Assembly (NCBI GenBank): GCA_026914155.1 | Contig: JAPPGH010000008.1 | Coordinates: forward strand, 124,001-188,000 | From: Candidatus Palauibacter rhopaloidicola | GTDB lineage: Bacteria; Gemmatimonadota; Gemmatimonadetes; Palauibacterales; Palauibacteraceae | Length of the DNA: 64,000 nucleotides | Direction of reading: 5' to 3' | Notes under the pieces: generated by a model | Database searches by the model: none | Told to the model about the DNA's origin: nothing | What the model saw: the letters and a program-made list of their open reading frames with translations, nothing else | Shown: piece after piece, positions 54,267-62,452 of the stretch | How the letters are laid out: the number at the start of each line of letters is the position of its first letter | Position numbering within the stretch: the first letter of the stretch is position 1 | Made by a program: the position numbers and the translations under genes

Positions 54267-55328
54267 TCATTCATCCGCGGCATCACCCGCGGCATCCAGT
54301 CGTTCGATCACCGCGCCGGCGAACTCCGCCGTGCCCGCGGAACCGCCGAGATCCGGCGTATAGGCGGCGCCCTCCCGCAGGGTCCGGTGCAGGGCGGCGC
54401 GAATGCGCGCGGCCACGTCGCGTTCTTCGAGATGGTCGAGCAGGAGGCAGCCCGCGAGCAGGAGGGAGGTGGGGTTCGCGATCCCCTTCCCCGCGATGTC
54501 CGGGGCCGATCCATGCACCGCCTCGAAGATCGCCGCCCGCTCGCCGAGGTTCGCGCCCGGCGCGAAGCCGAGCCCGCCGATGAGTCCGGCCACCTGATCG
54601 GAGAGGATGTCGCCGAACATGTTCTCGGTCACAATCACGTCGAAGCGGTACGGATCCAGCGCCAACTGCATCGCCGTTGCATCCACGATCTTGTCGTCGA
54701 ATTCCACCCTTCCCTCGTACTCGGCCGCGACGTTGCGCCCCACCTCGAGGAAGAGACCCTGCGTGTACTTGAGGATATTCGCCTTGTGGACCAGGGTCAC
54801 GAGACGCCGGTTGTGGGCGAGCGCGTACTCGAACGCGAAGCGGACGATGCGGCGCGACCCGTAGCGCGTAATGAGCATGACGGATTCCGCGACGGCGCGG
54901 GGGTCGTTCTCCATCCCGATGAAGTGCTCGATCCCGGCGTAGAGGCCCTCGGTGTTCTCGCGCACGATGACGAGATCCACGTCCGGATAGCGGGCGGCCG
55001 GGAGGAGGGTGACCGCCGGACGCACGTTCGCATAGAGGTCGAAGTGCTTGCGGAGGGCGACGTTCACGGACCGGAAACCGGAGCCGATGGGGGTCGTGAG
55101 CGGTCCCTTGAGCGCGACGCCGGTCGCCTCGATCGCTTCGAGCGTCGCCTGCGGAAGCGGCTCCCCGACGGTCTCCATGGCGGTGACGCCCCCGAGGCAT
55201 TCGCGCCAGCGGATGGGCGCGCCGGCGGCCTCCAGGATTGCGAGCGTGGCCTCGGAGATCTCCGGGCCAATGCCGTCACCCGGGATCAGCACGACATCGT
55301 GCTGCGGCTTCATCGTCCGAGGTCTCAT
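54267..55328 (-). CDS. NAD-type isocitrate/isopropylmalate-family dehydrogenase
   Basis: This 353-residue enzyme is a beta-decarboxylating dehydrogenase. The substrate loop reads [15 protein letters not shown] (about residues 118-132), closer to NAD-dependent isocitrate dehydrogenase than to Leu[14 protein letters not shown] and [24 protein letters not shown] opens as the usual nucleotide-binding part. Homoisocitrate or isopropylmalate activity cannot be excluded by eye. The start overlaps the stop of the LeuA-like gene (ATGA at 55328); an ATG at 55313 is an alternative. The coupling hints that the two enzymes act in one pathway. Confidence 0.9.
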   Translation of the reverse strand: MRPRTMKPQHDVVLIPGDGIGPEISEATLAILEAAGAPIRWRECLGGVTAMETVGEPLPQATLEAIEATGVALKGPLTTPIGSGFRSVNVALRKHFDLYANVRPAVTLLPAARYPDVDLVIVRENTEGLYAGIEHFIGMENDPRAVAESVMLITRYGSRRIVRFAFEYALAHNRRLVTLVHKANILKYTQGLFLEVGRNVAAEYEGRVEFDDKIVDATAMQLALDPYRFDVIVTENMFGDILSDQVAGLIGGLGFAPGANLGERAAIFEAVHGSAPDIAGKGIANPTSLLLAGCLLLDHLEERDVAARIRAALHRTLREGAAYTPDLGGSAGTAEFAGAVIERLDAAGDAADE

Positions 55329-56566
55329 GCCCGCGCCGCCTCGACGCCCGCGATCTCGGCTTCGATCTCCTCCTGCGAGAGCGTGTGGTCGCACTTCTTG
55401 GCGAGCCGGAACACCGCCTCGCAAAGGGTTTCGTCCCGCGCGTCGTATCCGTGCCGGCTCAGCCAGAAGCGGACGTTGCTGAGACCGGACACCGGGGAGA
55501 TCTCGATGGTCTGTTTCCGCCCCACGATCGAAGCCGGGACGCCGCTGTAGACGCGGTCCTCCAGCCAGCCGTCCCCCTTCTGCATGGCCTTGATGATCGC
55601 GGCCGCGTGTACGCCGGTCCCCGTCCGGAACGCGTCGTCCCCGATGACGGGATAGTTGTGGGGCACGTCGACTCCGCACATCTCCGCCGTGAGGCGGCAA
55701 TAGTCCGACAGCCGGTCGATCGGGTGGTCGTGCGTTCCGAGCAGGTAGAGGTTCACGAGCAGCAGGTCCATCTCGACGTTGCCGATCCGCTCGCCGATCC
55801 CGAGCGCGGTGGCGTGCACCCGGTCGACACCTTCCTCGATCGCCGCCAGCGCGTTGGCGAGCCCGAAGCCGCGGTCGCGGTGTCCGTGCCAGTCGATCTT
55901 CACGGATTCTCCCGTGCCGGCCACGATGTCCTTCGCGAACCGCACGAGTCGCCGCACGCCGTGGGGCGTCGAGTGACCGACGGTGTCCGCGAGACAGATC
56001 CGGCGGGCCCCCGCCTCGACCGCGGCCGAGAAGAGCCGGGCGAGCGTCCTTGGCCGCGACCGTGTCGTGTCCTCCGTCACGTACATGACATCGAGTCCCT
56101 CCCCGATGGCGAACTCGATGGCGTCGCGCGACGAAGCGAGGATCTGATCTACATCCCAGTTTTCGGCGTACTGCCGGATCGGCGAGCTTCCGATGAAGGT
56201 GGCGACCTCGATGTTCAGGCCCGTCGCCTGCTGGACGCGCGCCACGGGTTCGATGTCGGCACGGACCGTGCGGGCGGCCGCGTTGGCCTCGATCGGGAGC
56301 CGGTCGCCGGTGATCTCGCGAGCCAGCGCGAGGCACGCTTCGTAGGCGCGGGGCCCGGCGCCGGGGAGGCCGATGTCGACGGCGTGGATGCCGAGGTCCA
56401 CCATGAGGTGGAGGAGTTCGATCTTCTTCTCGATCGGCGGGTCCTTGACGGACGGATTCTGGAGGCCATCGCGCAGCGTCTCGTCGTCGAGTTCGACCCG
56501 GGTCGCCGCGTAGTCGTGGCTGCCCGGAAGCGCGTTCCAGTCGTATATCAGTTCGTCCTGGCTCAC
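55325..56566 (-). CDS. LeuA/homocitrate-synthase-like acyltransferase (HMGL family)
   Basis: This 413-residue barrel enzyme condenses acetyl-CoA with a 2-oxo acid in known relatives. Motifs: VELDDETLRDGLQ at the start of the barrel (metal-binding Asp and catalytic Arg), KIDWHGHRDRGFGLANA (metal-binding His-x-His) and GIGERIGNVEMDLLL. The LRDGLQ and HGHRD spellings differ from the LRDGEQ and HxHND usual in LeuA. It lacks the long C-terminal leucine-sensing domain of LeuA; a shorter C-terminal tail is present. Homocitrate, isopropylmalate and citramalate synthesis are all possible. The GTG overlaps the upstream gene stop (GTGA). Confidence 0.85.
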   Translation of the reverse strand: MSQDELIYDWNALPGSHDYAATRVELDDETLRDGLQNPSVKDPPIEKKIELLHLMVDLGIHAVDIGLPGAGPRAYEACLALAREITGDRLPIEANAAARTVRADIEPVARVQQATGLNIEVATFIGSSPIRQYAENWDVDQILASSRDAIEFAIGEGLDVMYVTEDTTRSRPRTLARLFSAAVEAGARRICLADTVGHSTPHGVRRLVRFAKDIVAGTGESVKIDWHGHRDRGFGLANALAAIEEGVDRVHATALGIGERIGNVEMDLLLVNLYLLGTHDHPIDRLSDYCRLTAEMCGVDVPHNYPVIGDDAFRTGTGVHAAAIIKAMQKGDGWLEDRVYSGVPASIVGRKQTIEISPVSGLSNVRFWLSRHGYDARDETLCEAVFRLAKKCDHTLSQEEIEAEIAGVEAARA

Positions 56567-57555
56567 GTCCGCTCGCCTTCGACGACGCCGTCGTCTCCCA
56601 CGCTCACTCTGCCGCGCACGCCTCGAAGCGTCACGCGGTCCCCGACGAGGGAATCTATCAGATCGCAGTCCTCGATGACGCTGTCCGCGCCCACGATCGT
56701 GTGGCGGAGGCGCGAACCCCGGACCTGGCTCCCGGCTGCGACGCTCACGTTGGGGCCGACCTGGGAGGTCTCGACGATGGCGTCGGCTGCGACCGCGATG
56801 GCTCCGTCGACGGTGACGGAATCCGGGAGGTCGGGATCCCCTCCGTGCCCGCGCTCGAGCATCACGCGATTCGTCTCGAGCAGCGTTTCCGGCTTCCCGC
56901 AGTCAAACCAGCCGCCGACTTCCGCCGTATGGAGACGTGCGCCACGGTCGATCATGTACTGGAACGCGTCCGTGAGGAAATACTCCCCAGGCTGAGGGTC
57001 CAGCTCCATCACATGCCGAATCCCCTCGAACATCAGTTCGTGATCCTTGATGTAGTAGACGCCGATGTTTGCGAGCTTCGAGACCGGTTCCGACGGCTTC
57101 TCGACGATGCGCTTCATGGTTCCCGCCTCGTCCGTGAGGATGACGCCGAACCGCTGGTAGTCCTCAACCTCCTTGGCCCAGATGATGCCGGAGGCGGAAG
57201 CGTGGCGGTGCAGGACGCTGAAATCGGCGTCGAAGAGCGTGTCCACGAACACGATGAGGACGGGCCCGGTCACGTGGGGTTCCGCCAGCGCGATCGCGTC
57301 CGCCGTCCCCCGCTGGACGGCCTGTTCCACGTAGGTGACCGGGAGGCCGGGGAACTCCTCCGCCATGAAGGACCGGATCTGGCCGGCGAGGTGACCGGTG
57401 ATGCAGATGAGGTCGTCCACGCCCTCGGCTCGGAGTTGCTCGACGACGTAGGAAAGGACGGGCCGATTGGCCACGCGGAGTAAGGGTTTGGGACGGGTGT
57501 GGGTGTGGGGACGGACCCTTGTACCCATTCCCGCCAACGGTATTATGGCCTGCAT
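56563..57555 (-). CDS. Sugar-1-phosphate nucleotidyltransferase
   Basis: This 330-residue enzyme has the pyrophosphorylase signature at its start, IIPLAGMGTRVRPHTHTRPKPLL (opening at residue 4), with FVDTLFDADF for the metal-binding Asp and EVGGWFDCGKPETLLETN later in the catalytic domain. The last 80 residues look like a left-handed beta-helix. It would make an NDP-sugar such as dTDP- or UDP-glucose; the base and sugar cannot be read from the motifs. The ATG at 57555 faces a divergent plus-strand gene across 135 bases, which should contain promoters for both, though I found no clear boxes. Confidence 0.9.
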   Translation of the reverse strand: MQAIIPLAGMGTRVRPHTHTRPKPLLRVANRPVLSYVVEQLRAEGVDDLICITGHLAGQIRSFMAEEFPGLPVTYVEQAVQRGTADAIALAEPHVTGPVLIVFVDTLFDADFSVLHRHASASGIIWAKEVEDYQRFGVILTDEAGTMKRIVEKPSEPVSKLANIGVYYIKDHELMFEGIRHVMELDPQPGEYFLTDAFQYMIDRGARLHTAEVGGWFDCGKPETLLETNRVMLERGHGGDPDLPDSVTVDGAIAVAADAIVETSQVGPNVSVAAGSQVRGSRLRHTIVGADSVIEDCDLIDSLVGDRVTLRGVRGRVSVGDDGVVEGERT

Positions 57556-57690
57556 GTTGAGCCGTCAGAGTTTCGGGAGAGTGGTCCTGCTTTCTGCGGG
57601 GGCCGGGAGCCCGGGCCAACCGGGCCCCGCGGATCGCCAAGCTATCCGTGCGCGGCGGACGCGGGCAACCGGGGAAAGGGGACTTCCGGA

Positions 57691-58146
57691 GTGACGGAGG
57701 CATCTCCCGAGGGCGGACGTACCGGCGGGCGCTCCCGCTGGCTTCACGAGAATTCGGCGGACACGCGTGCGCCGGGCGGGCCAGAGCCGCGCGTCTACGA
57801 GATCGCCTTCTCACGGGTCTGGGACCAACTGCTGAAATACGTGGGACGGCACTGGTGGTGGACGCTCGCCCACCGCGACGAAGATCTTGGACTCATCTCG
57901 GTGAGATGTGTGGTCCCGCTCCTGCGCTGGGCGGATGACCTGACGATCTGGGTTGCACTGGATTCGAACGGGCTCACGCGGGTCGAGGCGTTTTCCCGCG
58001 CGCGGCGGCGAGATTTCGATCTCGGAATGAACCGGCGGCGGATCCGGCGCATGCTGAAGTCGCTCGACCGGGCGCTGGGACCGCAAGCCAGGCTGCCCGA
58101 GTCCGCTCCCGGCGGGGACGCGCCGGATGCGCCGGTGGGGACGTGA
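57691..58146 (+). CDS. DUF1499-like protein
   Basis: This 151-residue soluble protein contains the stretch RVYEIAFSRVWDQLLKYVGR, WTLAHRDEDLGLISVRC and the C-terminal DFDLGMNRRRIRRMLKSLD, which resembles the DUF1499 pattern (VDVRSRSRVGRSDLGVN in relatives). The N-terminus is disordered and basic. Function of the family is not established. The GTG at 57691 has AAAGGGGA about nine bases upstream. The next gene starts in its stop codon (GTGA). Confidence 0.65.
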   Translation: MTEASPEGGRTGGRSRWLHENSADTRAPGGPEPRVYEIAFSRVWDQLLKYVGRHWWWTLAHRDEDLGLISVRCVVPLLRWADDLTIWVALDSNGLTRVEAFSRARRRDFDLGMNRRRIRRMLKSLDRALGPQARLPESAPGGDAPDAPVGT

Positions 58147-59048
58147 TCAGGCCCTGGCCCCGCGGGGCGGCGGGCGCCGTCCTCCTCCTCTTCGGCTGTG
58201 CAGGACCTCCCCCTGACGGAACGGCGGAATCCAGCGGAGAAATCGTCGGCGAGCCGCTCACTCCGGCGGTCGACGCGCGCTATCTGACGCACCTGCTCTT
58301 CGCCGCCGACGACGGGACCGCGTTCATCGGCTCGTTCGATCAGACGGCCGAGGGCGAAGATCTGCGCCTCGACTACGACGTGCGCCTCGCGGAGGGAGAC
58401 GCCTGGCGGTCGCTCGTTCTGACGCAGGACACGGTCTCCGTGGCCCGCGCGGCGTGGCGCCTTCTGCCGACGCCGTCGATGGCGGTGCGCGTGGGCGACG
58501 CCGGCCAGATCGTGAGTCTTCGGTTCAGCGAGGGCGAGGGCGCGGATTCCGTGCGTCTCGTGGCGGGCGAGGAAGTGTCCGTCTGGACGGGGCCGACAGG
58601 GCAGCGGGAGTCGCTGGGGGTCGCGGCGGTGCAGACGAGCGACGGGGCGGTGCCCGGCATCCTCTTTTTTCGCCGCGCCGCGCGCGCGCTGAGTATCCCC
58701 GTCGCGACGACGGATGGCCGGACGTTCGTGTTCGCCGACTCGCTCGGGAACGGCCTCGTCGTCCACGCGGGCGCCCTCGGCCAGCCGGCGGTTGCCTACA
58801 CCTGGCTGCACGGCGTCGAGGCGGCCTGGGGCGACGTGACGCTCGAGCCGCCGGATCCGGGTCAGGCCGGCGGGTCGGCCGCGGCCTGGCGGTTCGAGAT
58901 CTCCGGTACGACGGTCCGGGGGAGTTTTCGGCCGCAGACGAGCGAGGACCCGGGTGATGGGACGGTCATCCGCATGGAGGCCGTCGTCAACGTCGGAACG
59001 GAGGTACTCGACTTCAGCGGGTTTGTCGCCACGCTGCCTTCTCCCTGA
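58143..59048 (+). CDS. Lipoprotein of unknown function
   Basis: This 301-residue lipoprotein has lipobox LLLFGCAG (Cys about residue 19). The mature part is Gly/Ala/Asp-rich with alternating strands and no motif I recognise. Its GTG start and TGATG end couple it to the genes on both sides, so it belongs with the DUF445 and oxidase-assembly genes, though a shared function is only inferred. Confidence 0.75.
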   Translation: MIRPWPRGAAGAVLLLFGCAGPPPDGTAESSGEIVGEPLTPAVDARYLTHLLFAADDGTAFIGSFDQTAEGEDLRLDYDVRLAEGDAWRSLVLTQDTVSVARAAWRLLPTPSMAVRVGDAGQIVSLRFSEGEGADSVRLVAGEEVSVWTGPTGQRESLGVAAVQTSDGAVPGILFFRRAARALSIPVATTDGRTFVFADSLGNGLVVHAGALGQPAVAYTWLHGVEAAWGDVTLEPPDPGQAGGSAAAWRFEISGTTVRGSFRPQTSEDPGDGTVIRMEAVVNVGTEVLDFSGFVATLPSP

Positions 59049-60637
59049 TGGAGTTCGACTGGCTGCGCGCCCTCGTCACGGTGGCCTTCGGCGCCCTGGC
59101 GGGCGGCATCACGAACCGGATCGCCGTCTGGATGATCTTCCATCCCTACCGTCCGCCGAAGATCCTGGGCCGGCCCGTGCGGTGGCTGCAGGGCGCGGTG
59201 CCGAAGAACCAGAAGCGGCTGGCGGATTCGGTCGGCGGCGTCGTCGGGGGGGCGCTCCTCACCCCGGAAGACATCACCTCCGAACTGCGGCAACTCGAGT
59301 CCGCGTTCCGGGAGCGACTGCGGGAGCTTGCGGTCGAACTCAGCGAGGAAGAGCAACCCGCGCTGGTCGATCTCCTCCCGGAGGCCGCGCTCGTCGAGGT
59401 CCGGGAACTCCTCACGCGGATTCTCGGACAGGGCCGCGAGTTCCTGGCCGCGACGCTGGACTCCCCGGACTTCGGGGATGAGGCCGGACGCCTTCTCGAG
59501 TCGATCCGGGAGTCGCTGAGCGACGAGTCCCTGGCGCAGACGCTGGAGCCGGAACGGATCGCGGCCATCCGCGACACGATGGACGGCTGGCTCGGGCGGC
59601 TCGTCGATTCGTCGGCCTTCGAGGCGACCGTGCGCCGCTACCTGGACGAGGCCGCGCGGAAACTGCTCCAGCCGCACCGGACGTTCGAGCAGCTGATTCC
59701 CGCGGGGCTCGTTGCGGCGCTGGAGCACGCGATCAAGGACTACCTTCCGGTCGCGATCGAGCGCCTGGGCCGACTGCTCGATGACCCCGACGCGAGGCAG
59801 CGGATCGAGCATGTGCTGGGGGAGCTGTTCGACCGCTTCATGCAGGATCTCCGCTTCCATCAGCGCGTTGTGGCGCGCCTCATCGTGACCGAGGAAACCG
59901 TGACGCACGCGCTCGATGCCCTGCGGGAGGAGGGCGCCGACCGCCTTGGCGGCGTGCTGCGCGAACCGGAGGTCCAGACGGCGATCGCGCGGCACGTCAA
60001 CGACGGCGTCGTCGAGTTCCTCCGTCACCCTCCGTCGGAGGTCATCGGCGGCGCGGGCGACCCCCAGGTCGAGAGCGCGCTCGATGCGTCGGCCGAGTGG
60101 CTCGTGAAGGCGGCGCGGGATCCGGGCTCGCGCGCCTTCCTGCTCGACCGGCTCGAGGGACTGCTCGAGCGTTTCGGAGAGAGGAGCTGGGCGGACCTGC
60201 TGCGCGCCGTCCCCGCCGACCGCGTGGCCGCCTCGCTTGCCGCCGGTTTCCGGTCCGACGCGGGACGCGTCCTCTTCGATTCGATCACCGAGCCGATGGC
60301 GGACCGGCTCCTTCGCACGCCGATCGGACGGCTAGGGCGCTTCCTGCGGGAGGACGCCGCGGTACGGCTTTCGGATACGCTCGCCACGCCCGCGTGGGAC
60401 TGGATCGTCAACCGCGTGCCGGAGGTGGCGGAACGAATCCGGATCGCCGAACGTATCTCGACGAAAATCGAGAACTTCTCCATCGAGCGGATCGAACACC
60501 TTGTTCGCGACATCAGCCAGCGCGAATTCGACCTCATTGTGCGGCTCGGATACCTGCTCGGCGCCGGCATCGGCACCGGGCTCGTGATTCTCGATTCCCT
60601 GCCCGTACTCGAGTTCATCCGGGGGCTGTTCGGGTGA
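59048..60637 (+). CDS. DUF445 membrane protein
   Basis: This 529-residue protein has a membrane helix at each end (about residues 8-28, GALAGGITNRIAVWMIFHP, and 500-520, YLLGAGIGTGLVILDS) and a long helical middle rich in Arg, Glu and Leu. The GGxTNxxAxxMxF opening and the end helix are the DUF445 signature. The family is widespread and uncharacterised. Its TGA overlaps the SCO1 start (GTGA). Confidence 0.9.
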   Translation: MEFDWLRALVTVAFGALAGGITNRIAVWMIFHPYRPPKILGRPVRWLQGAVPKNQKRLADSVGGVVGGALLTPEDITSELRQLESAFRERLRELAVELSEEEQPALVDLLPEAALVEVRELLTRILGQGREFLAATLDSPDFGDEAGRLLESIRESLSDESLAQTLEPERIAAIRDTMDGWLGRLVDSSAFEATVRRYLDEAARKLLQPHRTFEQLIPAGLVAALEHAIKDYLPVAIERLGRLLDDPDARQRIEHVLGELFDRFMQDLRFHQRVVARLIVTEETVTHALDALREEGADRLGGVLREPEVQTAIARHVNDGVVEFLRHPPSEVIGGAGDPQVESALDASAEWLVKAARDPGSRAFLLDRLEGLLERFGERSWADLLRAVPADRVAASLAAGFRSDAGRVLFDSITEPMADRLLRTPIGRLGRFLREDAAVRLSDTLATPAWDWIVNRVPEVAERIRIAERISTKIENFSIERIEHLVRDISQREFDLIVRLGYLLGAGIGTGLVILDSLPVLEFIRGLFG

Positions 60638-61326
60638 GGCCGGGGCGCGTCGTTGCCGCGGCCGCGGTCACGTGCGGCGTCGGTCTCGCCGGGGTCGCCT
60701 GCGCCTCCCCCGACACGGCGATCGACCGCACGGAGGGCACGGGGGAGCTGCGCGGGCTGGCGCTCGAACAGCCTTTCGAGGCGCCGGAGTTCGCCCTCAC
60801 GGATTCGCGGGGGCGCCGGTTCGACTTTCGGCGGGAGACGGCGGGGTCGCTCACGCTGCTCTTCTTCGGGTACACGAACTGCCCCGACATCTGTCCCGTG
60901 CAGATGGCGGTGCTCGGGGCCGCTCTGGACGATCTTTCGTACTCGGACCGCCGCGAGATCGACGTCGTCTTCGTGACGACGGACCCGCAGCGCGACACGC
61001 CGGACCGGCTGCGGAGCTGGCTGGACCTCTTCGACGCCTCCTTCGTCGGCCTCAGCGGAGAGATCGAGACGGTGAACGAGATCCAGGCCGGGTTCCGCCT
61101 GCCGCCCGCGCGCATCGAAGGGACAACCACCCCGCCGGGCGCCGGGGAGCCGTATCTCGTGGGACACGCGACGCCGGTCGTCGCCGTTACGGGCGATGGG
61201 TTGGCGCGGGCGCTGTACCCGAGCGGCGTGCGGCAGACCGACTGGCGGCACGACCTTCCCCTGCTCCTGCGTCTCAACCGGGCGGTTTCGAAGCCGGGCG
61301 GCGAAGCGGGTCCGAGCGGCGACTGA
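60634..61326 (+). CDS. SCO1/SenC copper chaperone, lipoprotein
   Basis: SCO1 carries copper to the CuA site of cytochrome c oxidase. The 230-residue protein has a lipobox (LAGVACAS, Cys about residue 23), the copper-binding CxxxC in GYTNCPDICPVQM (about 88-92), VVFVTTDPQRDT, and the third ligand His in YLVGHATPVV (about 178). The start is a GTG overlapping the DUF445 stop. It is followed nine bases later by ctaG, which supports the oxidase role. Confidence 0.93.
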   Translation: MRPGRVVAAAAVTCGVGLAGVACASPDTAIDRTEGTGELRGLALEQPFEAPEFALTDSRGRRFDFRRETAGSLTLLFFGYTNCPDICPVQMAVLGAALDDLSYSDRREIDVVFVTTDPQRDTPDRLRSWLDLFDASFVGLSGEIETVNEIQAGFRLPPARIEGTTTPPGAGEPYLVGHATPVVAVTGDGLARALYPSGVRQTDWRHDLPLLLRLNRAVSKPGGEAGPSGD

Positions 61327-61335
61327 GGTCACGCG

Positions 61336-62121
61336 ATGCAATGGTGGTGTGCGGCCCAGGGCATCCCGTGGGACTGGTCCTGGCGCCCCTACCCGGGCGT
61401 CTGGCTCTTCATCGCGTTCCTGTGCCTCGCCTATCGCGCCTTCACGCGGGGCGCCGCGCCTTCGCGACTCGAGGTCGTCCGCTTCGCCGGCGGCGCGCTC
61501 ATCCTCTGGGTCGCGCTGGACTGGCCGGTGGGTGCGCTGGGCTCGGGATACCTGGCGTCGGTGCACATGGTGCAGTTCCTCCTCATCGCGCTGCTCGCCC
61601 CGCCGCTCCTCATCGCGGGGCTTCCGCGCGCGGCGCTGGAGCGCGTGCGCGGCGGCGGGGCCCTCTCCGTCCTCGGATTCCTCGCGCGACCGCTCATCGC
61701 GCTGCTCTTCTTCAACGCGATGGTCATCGCGACGCACTGGCCGGAGGTCGTGGACGGTCTCATGGCCTCGCAGGCGGGCTCCCTCGTCCTCGACATGGCC
61801 TGGCTGTGCGGCGGACTCGTCTTCTGGTGGCCCGTCGTGAGTCCGATCCCGCACCGGCCGCGTTTTCCGCTCGGCGTGCGGATCTGCTATCTGATCGCGA
61901 GCACCGTGTTGATGACGCTGCCGTACGTCTTCCTGACGTTCGCGGAGCTCCCCTTCTACGCGACGTACGAACTCGCGCCGCCGGTCGGCACGCTTTCCGC
62001 GGGGGAGGACCAGCGGCTCGCGGGGCTGATCATGCGGATCGGCGGGGGCACGATCCTGTGGACAGCGGCGGGCGTCATCTTCTGGTTCTGGTACCGCTCG
62101 GAGAAGGACCCGGTCGGCTGA
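61336..62121 (+). CDS. Cytochrome c oxidase assembly factor CtaG-type membrane protein
   Basis: This 261-residue protein has about seven membrane helices and the CtaG_Bacillus-type pattern: YLASVHMVQFLLIALLAPPLL with His and Met candidates for metal contact, FFNAMVIATHWPEVVDG, MAWLCGGLVFWWPVVSPIP and MRIGGGTILWTAAGVIFWFWYR. This family acts in assembling caa3-type oxidases. It follows SCO1 by nine bases and converges with cutA, 10 bases away. Confidence 0.92.
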   Translation: MQWWCAAQGIPWDWSWRPYPGVWLFIAFLCLAYRAFTRGAAPSRLEVVRFAGGALILWVALDWPVGALGSGYLASVHMVQFLLIALLAPPLLIAGLPRAALERVRGGGALSVLGFLARPLIALLFFNAMVIATHWPEVVDGLMASQAGSLVLDMAWLCGGLVFWWPVVSPIPHRPRFPLGVRICYLIASTVLMTLPYVFLTFAELPFYATYELAPPVGTLSAGEDQRLAGLIMRIGGGTILWTAAGVIFWFWYRSEKDPVG

Positions 62122-62131
62122 GGCGCGACGG

Positions 62132-62452
62132 CTAGCCGCTCACCTGTTCGGAGACCCAGTCCACGTAGGGTCGGGAGCCGGCGGCCACGGAGATGAAGAG
62201 GATCTCGGGGACATCGTAGGGATGGAGTTCGCGGATGCGCCGCTCCACGGCGTCGCTGCGGGCGGCCGTCGTCTTGAGGATGCCGAGGGCTTCCACTTCC
62301 TCGCACACCTCGCCCTCCCAGCGATAGATGGAGGTCACGCGGTCCACGACGTTCAGGCAGGCGATGAGCCGTTCTTCGACGAGGGCCCGTCCCAGCCGCA
62401 CGAGTTGCTCGCGGTCGGGCCCCGTGACGAGCCCGGCCACGATGTCGCTCAC
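62132..62452 (-). CDS. cutA: Divalent-cation tolerance protein CutA
   Basis: CutA forms a trimer and was named for copper tolerance in E. coli; its actual role is debated. The 106-residue protein has ALVEERLIACLNVVDRVTSIYRWEGEV and HPYDVPEILFISVAAGSRPYVDWV, matching the family at near full length. The GTG overlaps the stop of the acyl-CoA synthetase gene (GTGA). Confidence 0.95.
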   Translation of the reverse strand: MSDIVAGLVTGPDREQLVRLGRALVEERLIACLNVVDRVTSIYRWEGEVCEEVEALGILKTTAARSDAVERRIRELHPYDVPEILFISVAAGSRPYVDWVSEQVSG

